64,000 bases of DNA from Branchiostoma floridae. Lineage: Eukaryota; Chordata; Leptocardii; Amphioxiformes; Branchiostomatidae. The position numbers and the translations under genes are program-made. Below the pieces are notes generated by a model. The model made no database searches. It saw nothing but the letters and a program-made list of their open reading frames with translations, and had not been told where the DNA came from. The DNA is taken from assembly GCF_000003815.2 (NCBI RefSeq), contig NC_049996.1, positions 7,467,960 through 7,531,959 on the forward strand, in the 5' to 3' direction. Below, in pieces: positions 58,702 through 64,000 of the stretch (position 1 is the stretch's first letter; every line of letters starts with the position of its first letter).

Positions 58702-61700
58702 CTGTCATACGAAATATCAGTTAAACTGGTATTCCACTGCAGAAGGGAGTGTTATTTTCCAATAGATAATGTAGCAATAAATATATATTCAGCCGACCTT
58801 TGGCGGAATTCCACTTGTGGCGAATTACGCAACGTGTGTTTGTAAAACAATATGACACTCACTTAGCCCATGCAGACCCTACGCATGCATTCCTTATACG
58901 TGTGGACACTTCCGATATTTTCTGCATAAATGAGGGACGCTAAGTACACTAAGAAGGTCAATTGTTCACAAGATATCAAAGAATACATGACAAGACGTGT
59001 TTTTCTTAGCGCCCCTGAATTTAGTTTTGTAACCTAACTTACGCTAGGCGATGTCAGACACATTGTATTCAGCTATAGGCTGAGATTGATTGATGTAATT
59101 AGAAGGTACTTGGGGAGTTTTGTAGAAGACTGAATGCTTTTTGATGCGCGTGGGGCTAATGGGTACTTAATCGTTTAATGTAAAGTAGTATGCATTTGTT
59201 ACTTCCTACAATTAATATAATTCGGAAAGTAACACTCCCTTCTGGAGTGAAATGCCCGCGGTATAAGAGCGCGGTTATAGTCGTTTTATGTACGAGTACC
59301 AAGTGTCAGTTCATCCCAGAGTTTCCCCATATTCGATGGATATAGCTAGGTGTATACCACAATACATGTCGCTGCCCATGCGCACTTAGAATCGTGAACC
59401 TACTTATTAACTTGTCTCTAAGGAAGGTTCAATAGACTCGTTTTTCTAGAAACGAGGGGACTTGGCTTACTAAACTAGAAGATTACACATATTGCACGGG
59501 ACACTAACCTCCTACGTTTGATGATGCAGAAAACAGCGACCTCAACTGACACAAGAAGAACGGCCGCCATGATGGAAACAGGGACTGCCCACACCACTAC
59601 CTCCTGTTCATCGCCTACCGTAGCCTCTGTAGAAGCAAATGGACAATGATATCAATGATGAGCATGGCGCGTTTCTTATAGCATAGTTTAAACATTAGTA
59701 GTCTGTTATGACAATGCATGAGTCGTTTCGCGGATTGGACAGCGCATGTGGGGCGAGCCTGATCTAGATGCATCGTGAGCAATATATCAAGGTCTAATTT
59801 GTTTATAGTTTTTGTTTCGATTGTGCTTAATACATGTCCAGGCGTGTCTTGTTTATGTATCAATGGCCAATGCCTATGACGTACCTGTTAACCCCAATGT
59901 ATAGGAACATTTTGAACTGTCTCGTTATTTCGCGGACTTACCTATACAGTAAGGTGTTGGCATGTTGAAGGTTCCGTTCTTCTGACACCGTACCGTAACA
60001 TTTTGGCCGTTTTTACACGTGATGCTCGCCTGTTGGCCAATAGCGACGTTTCCTCCATGGTTAGGGAAAACGGAAGTGACGTCATCGATCACTTCTACTG
60101 GTCCGCAGAGGCCAACAGCTAGAAAAGATGTGGGTATGGCGTAAATCTAGTATATGTGTTTGCTTTACTTCTCCTCCTGTGACCAAGGAGTATTTGAAAG
60201 AATTCCAGAAATTCCTGTACAATTCTGGGAATTCTTGCCAATCGGACGCATACTATACTGTTAGGCTCGCCCATGAGACGTCGCCAAAAAGTCTAAACCA
60301 ACCCACCTTCATAACGCAGGATAAATCCGTCCGTTTGCTGCGCTCTTCGCGGCCCAGCTCTGAACTGCAGGCTGACATTACTGCTGACACTGATGTATTC
60401 CGTCATTGACGTACCGTTAAGAACAGTAACAACAGTCCGTGAAGATCTCTCCTCTATAATGGTTAAGCTGTCCTCTGCAGAGATGTCTAAGAGTTCTAAA
60501 CTGACCCTTATGACGTTTTCAGGTGCTACTTGTATGTTCCATACACAGTTCTGATCTAGTGGGTACGGTCCGGGGAAATCCGGGGAGTAGATGGTCCCTT
60601 CATTTGCCTTCAGATCGCCACCACAGGCTCCTATAGACGCTGTGAATAGAAGAAAATAAAGACATTTCATTCAACGCCAATATATGATTATTAGTTCACA
60701 GGTCAGCCCGTAGTTGGTCGACATCTCCAAGCAGATTTACCGGTGGCATGGGACAGTATCAAAAGGGCCAAATCAGTATCCATTTATGCCACCGGTTCAT
60801 CTGTTTGTAGATTGATATCGTCCGCGATCTTTTGATCTGTTTGTAGAATAAATCCTGTGCTCGGTTCCGCATTACGTAGTACTGCATTGTACTGAATTGT
60901 TTTAACTGGCGCAAGTTATCACCTCTCATACACATCTACATCAGTATATAATCTATGAAAGAAAAGGCATCGAACAGCAGAGAAAATACCAATGGAAAGC
61001 ACAATTGAAAGGAAGGGAAATGGTTGATTAACTCTTGATGCACAAGTACTTAATTTCTTAAATAAATTTTCTGGACTATCGCGTGACTTATGAATCGGCA
61101 CTATGGACAGATCCAATTGTGAGAAACCATTCAGCACTTTTAAACTGTTAAGAATGAAATGTCTTACTTTCAAACACTTTCATTCCTTTACTATCTCGCC
61201 AGCCTCCACAGAACCGGGACGCTTCTCCCTTACATGGTGCAGTACACTCGGTGATCGGCAGTCGGCGCCAGGCAGCATCTTGTACTTGGTTCCCGCAATA
61301 ACATCTAAATCTGTCGGCGACTCCAGCGTACCGACAACTTTGGAGTCGACAGTATGATATACACTCTTGGACCGTCAAGTATATCGAATAAGGCTCAGAG
61401 GGCCTAGAAGTACATGTACCAGACAGCAGGGGGTTGTTGACTGGGTCGTCCTGATAGCAGCCTAGCGACATCGGAACTGGGGTAGATATCATTACATTCA
61501 GTGTTATACAAGGCCATGCAACTTTAACGAGCTCAAGAACTAAAAACAAGTTTCAGATGAAATCAGCTTGCCTTTTCTCAAACGATCATTATATTCAATC
61601 CTTCCCTAATTATGTCTATGCCTTCCTGTAGAAATTTGGACCTCGGTTGACCCTCTCGTGACGCGCCAGATTAGGCGCCCGGCCAGCTTTCCCATCCTGC

Positions 61701-63536
61701 ATGTAAGAATTAGTGCCCACTCCCTACAAATCGAAAAGGGTAGACATCACAACACACCAGCCAGTGAGAGACTGTGTCCAACATGCCATGATAATATTGA
61801 AAATGAATCCCACTTTATAATGGATTGTCCAACTTATGATAGAGAGAGACAAAAAAATGTTACAGTCTATTAAATGCAAATCTGATACAATGTTACCACC
61901 TACCAAGACAGAAATGTTTAATATGTTACTATCATGTCCTGCTGATATATCTGCCTATGTCGGTCAATTTATATATAACTCATTTAAAAAACGAGACAAT
62001 ATTATACTATCATGAACCAGCACATAGGGCTAGCCTGATTGTAAATATTATATACCATGTGTAAAATAGATAAGTCTCTTAGATTTTTAGATACTAGTAA
62101 CTCATGTAGTTAAACTGTTCTGTATGTATTGTATGTACAAGTTGCCAAACACTGTATCCTCTACAGTTGTCGTGCAATAAAGTTCTTCTTGTCTCTTCCG
62201 AAGTTCCGACTCATTTGCTGCTAAAGTGGACCCGGATTGGCGAGAAAAAGAGAAAAAAAACACAGCAAATGTAAGACAAACAAAGCTAAAACAATTCCTC
62301 CGCTTTCACCGAGGCACTCACCATTTACACACTTGTGCTCCACTCTAAGAGACTTGCCGATATCCCGCTCGGCATAGTCACACGGTTGTAATGTGCAGTT
62401 TCCCCTGGCACCGCCACAGCGTGCGTAGACTATACGTATGGGGTTATTTCTGCTTATCCAATCACACCCCGTGCAGTCTCCCTCTCTTTCTGTACACCCT
62501 GACAACTTACACTCTCGGTCCCGTTCGTACGTAGTACGGACTATCAGGAGTTTCTGAAAGTCCGGTCGGGGACACCGTATGGTTTTCCTCTCGCCGTTGC
62601 AGATTTTCGTCCTCTCTGGCGGAGAAAAAAAGGAGGGATCACACTGTTAATTAACACCCCAACAAACCATAATGGGCTTGCTTCCTTTGAGCGTCGCCAA
62701 AAATGAAATAATTACGTAAATTATTAATCAAGTACTGCATTAGTAACGTTGAGTCTCTTAGGCGAACGGAAAGCCACACGCGCTTTCATAATGTGATCGT
62801 TGTTGTAATATGTCAACCCCTTCTCCCCATCTGTATTTGCTACTAACCAAATGGAGAAAGGATATCCCCCTTTGTTCTCGAAAAGTTGTGCTACCCGGAA
62901 GTGGGGGAGGTGCGCATGCATGTAGTCTGGTGACTATGCTTTTTTAATCAACTTATTTCATCTTGTCATAACACAGTGAACAAGGCAAAATACATCAATT
63001 ATCATATCGTTTGTCCAACTTGAAATGATATAGGATCCTTATAATACTACAAATAGATGATACGACTGAGAAAAGTACATACAAGTTGACAAGTACACAC
63101 AAAAACGAACAACTAATTGTTACGATAGAGTGCAGTTAGACTTGGGTACAACGAAGGCTTGAGGAAGTCCGCCAAGATTATATATATATTGAGGAGCGGA
63201 TCTAGTAGAAATGAGGTTGCTATATTGGTGAGTGCTTTTGACACCTTTCTTAAAAAGGCGAAATGCTTTCCAATGAATTTGAAATATTTGCTTAGTATTA
63301 CAAGCACTTGGATTCTTTAGACGGTACGTTATACTAAACAGTTGCCAAGTTGATGTCGATGAATAAGTTTAAACGGATGATTACGCATCGTAGAAAAATC
63401 ATGTAGAGCCCACAGATGACTAACACCATAAGTAGAACGTACCTGCGCCCTTGAAGGGAACCAGGAAGCCCCAAGCCGTGAGGAACAGCACACACACGGC
63501 CAGCCGCCCTCCCGTCCTCCGTACCTGTCCCGACAT
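58404..63536 (-). CDS. Lectin-WSC-CUB-sushi transmembrane receptor with ITAM-like tail (receptor D)
   Basis: Type I membrane protein of 540 residues (561 with the longer exon 3). Exons in transcript order: 63536-63443, 62615-62322, 61476-61168 (or from 61539), 60639-60307, 60118-59942, 59626-59509, 58701-58404. Order: signal peptide, rhamnose-binding-lectin-like domain (about 34-129), WSC (131-232), CUB (233-343), sushi-like (344-402), transmembrane helix (about 412-434), tail with seven tyrosines (436-540). WSC next to CUB recalls Kremen, but there is no kringle. Extracellular junctions are all phase 1. The tail suggests signalling through SH2 proteins, possibly Syk-type; ligand and function are unknown. 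Confidence 0.87.
59509..59626 (-). CDS. Receptor D exon 6: transmembrane helix
   Basis: EATVGDEQEVVVWAVPVSIM then AAVLLVSVEVAVFCIIKRRR. The helix carries one acidic residue (Glu in LVSVEVAV), unusual in a single-pass segment and typical of receptors that pair with partner chains. Phase 2 out, as in receptor C. Confidence 0.87.
59942..60118 (-). CDS. Receptor D exon 5: sushi-like (CCP) module
   Basis: 177 nt, phase 1-1. VGLCGPVEV, HGGNVAIGQQASITC, NVTVRC and TPYC. HGGN(F/V)A(V/I)GQ is shared with the sushi exon of receptor C (53619-53795), the clearest sign of common ancestry. Confidence 0.85.
60307..60639 (-). CDS. Receptor D exon 4: CUB domain
   Basis: 333 nt, phase 1-1. GACGGDLKANEGTIYSPDFP, NCVWNIQVAPENVIRVSLE, LLDISAEDSLTIIEE and DGFILRYEG. 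Like the CUB of the neighbouring receptor, it has only the first cysteine pair. Several NxS/T sites (LNGTS, SSNVS). Confidence 0.92.
61168..61476 (-). CDS. Receptor D exon 3: WSC domain
   Basis: MSLGCYQDDPVNNPLLSGTC, TVQECISYC, RYAGVADRFRCYCGNQVQDA and ASRFCGGW: ten cysteines in WSC order, including the RCYCGN and CGG landmarks. WSC domains are thought to bind carbohydrate. Two acceptors fit the phase: CTACCCCAG at 61477 (chosen, as the domain starts just after it) and TGTTTTTAG at 61540 (better pyrimidine tract, adds 21 residues). Confidence 0.88.
61640..62195 (+). mobile_element. 5'-truncated LINE retrotransposon 3' end, antisense in receptor D intron 2
   Basis: The plus-strand frame at 61658-61873 reads LHVRISAHSLQIEKGRHHNT, then ERLCPTCHDNIENESHFIMD and CPTYDRERQ. 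This RISAH-LxIExGR...CxxC...H-F...CP pattern is the cysteine/histidine segment after the reverse transcriptase of many animal LINEs. A run of A at 61852 breaks the frame, and C-terminal-like sequence continues in the next frame to about 62015. AATAAA at 62178 lies near the end. Confidence 0.8.
62322..62615 (-). CDS. Receptor D exon 2: rhamnose-binding-lectin (SUEL)-like domain
   Basis: 294-nt phase 1-1 exon. KICNGERKTIRCPRPDFQKL, LIVRTTYERDREC, RIVYARCGGARGNCTLQP and SLRVEHKCVN follow the order of the SUEL/L-rhamnose-binding lectin fold (Cys-x-Gly start, IxC strand, YxR and Cys, then C-G-x-x-x-C and VxYxC end). The canonical YGR and DPC(x)GTxKYL motifs are diverged, so sugar binding is uncertain. 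Extra cysteines (GDCTGCDW) occur. Confidence 0.75.
63443..63536 (-). CDS. Receptor D exon 1: signal peptide
   Basis: ATG at 63536-63534: MSGQVRRTGGRLAVCVLFLT then AWGFLVPFKGA. Basic N terminus plus a hydrophobic core. Ends in phase 1 at GTACG. Confidence 0.8.
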
Positions 63537-64000
63537 TTCTGCCGTGGTTCATGCAGACTTCCGAGAAAGAAAGAAACGCGCGCCCGAGTCGGGCTTAAAA
63601 TGCTCGGCTGTCCGATCTGTCCAAATTAAACGCCCCCACAGTTTCCGTTCCTGTTTTAGCCGAGTTTCCTTGTACATGTACTCCTGATATACAAGCGACG
63701 TCTAATATTTCTTGAGAACGGGAGATGGAGTCTATTTCTACACATGACTCACTCTACCCATGCCACGAGTACTTAGCTTTTTTTCTGAGCAAATGCTGTG
63801 TTTATTTTCCATATTTGGTTCAATCAAAGACTTAGTTTCATGCTCCTCTATCAGAACCTGTCACTCCAAGTTCAAGCTTAGGCGCCTGACCGGGAATTGA
63901 CCCCGCAAGTCAGGAAGTATGATGTCATACCCCCCCCCCCCAAAAAAAATTGAAGTCTCGTGATTGCACCTACCATCATGCGCGGAGAAATCCACTCGAC
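63537..64000. other. 5' flank of receptor D
   Basis: Probable promoter and 5' UTR. No clear TATA box. Contains a C12A8 junction at about 63931-63950, like the one near 2160. No further gene seen. Confidence 0.4.

Noticed and set aside
61168-61539. Longer WSC exon starting at 61539
   Set aside because: In phase and with a better pyrimidine tract, but the extra residues are hydrophobic and outside the domain; kept as an alternative, not the main model.
1-64000. CRISPR arrays, bacterial operons, rRNA or tRNA genes
   Set aside because: None seen; tandem repeats here lack unique spacers, and the gene structure is that of an intron-rich animal.

Overview
The window looks like nuclear DNA of a cephalochordate (lancelet, Branchiostoma-like). 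The reasons are small exons in introns of a few hundred bases, one multiplexin-type (collagen XV/XVIII) gene ending in endostatin, receptor genes built by exon shuffling from CUB, sushi, WSC and lectin modules, dense short transposons, and many TACATGTA palindromes. The species is inferred, not proven.

Layout. 1-6890: no exon recognised; holds a truncated copy of a terminal-inverted-repeat element (429-926) and foldback repeats. 6892-30915 (+): the 3' part of a collagen XV/XVIII gene. I could place 42 exons in one continuous reading frame (3,420 nt, 1,139 residues): acidic non-collagenous segment, interrupted Gly-X-Y domains, trimerisation domain, hinge and a full endostatin domain with its stop codon. 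The signal peptide and thrombospondin-N/laminin-G-like domain expected for the family are not in the window. A 3' UTR and intergenic DNA follow, with a 43-bp minisatellite and a small hAT-like element.

38478-48089 (-): a seven-exon pyrroline-5-carboxylate reductase gene (282 residues), convergent with the collagen gene. Its last exon is separated from the rest by a 5.9-kb intron containing a three-level nest of transposons whose insertion order can be read from target duplications and an intact empty-site copy at 55550-55799. The conserved proline/glycine substrate loop of the enzyme is replaced in exon 6. 48910-50427 is a full-length 1,518-bp PIF/Harbinger-like element, the partner of the copy at 429-926.

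52181-57049 (-) and 58404-63536 (-): two head-to-tail genes for single-pass membrane receptors. Both end in CUB, sushi, transmembrane helix and cytoplasmic tail with the same exon phases and 177-nt sushi exons, but differ at the N terminus: one has an unnamed module of about 108 residues, the other a rhamnose-binding-lectin-like domain plus WSC. The tail of the second has seven tyrosines in ITAM-like and Grb2-type contexts; the tail of the first repeats a DNDLYGY motif. They look like paralogues with swapped ectodomains and signalling tails, and are the best candidate here for an undescribed signalling system.
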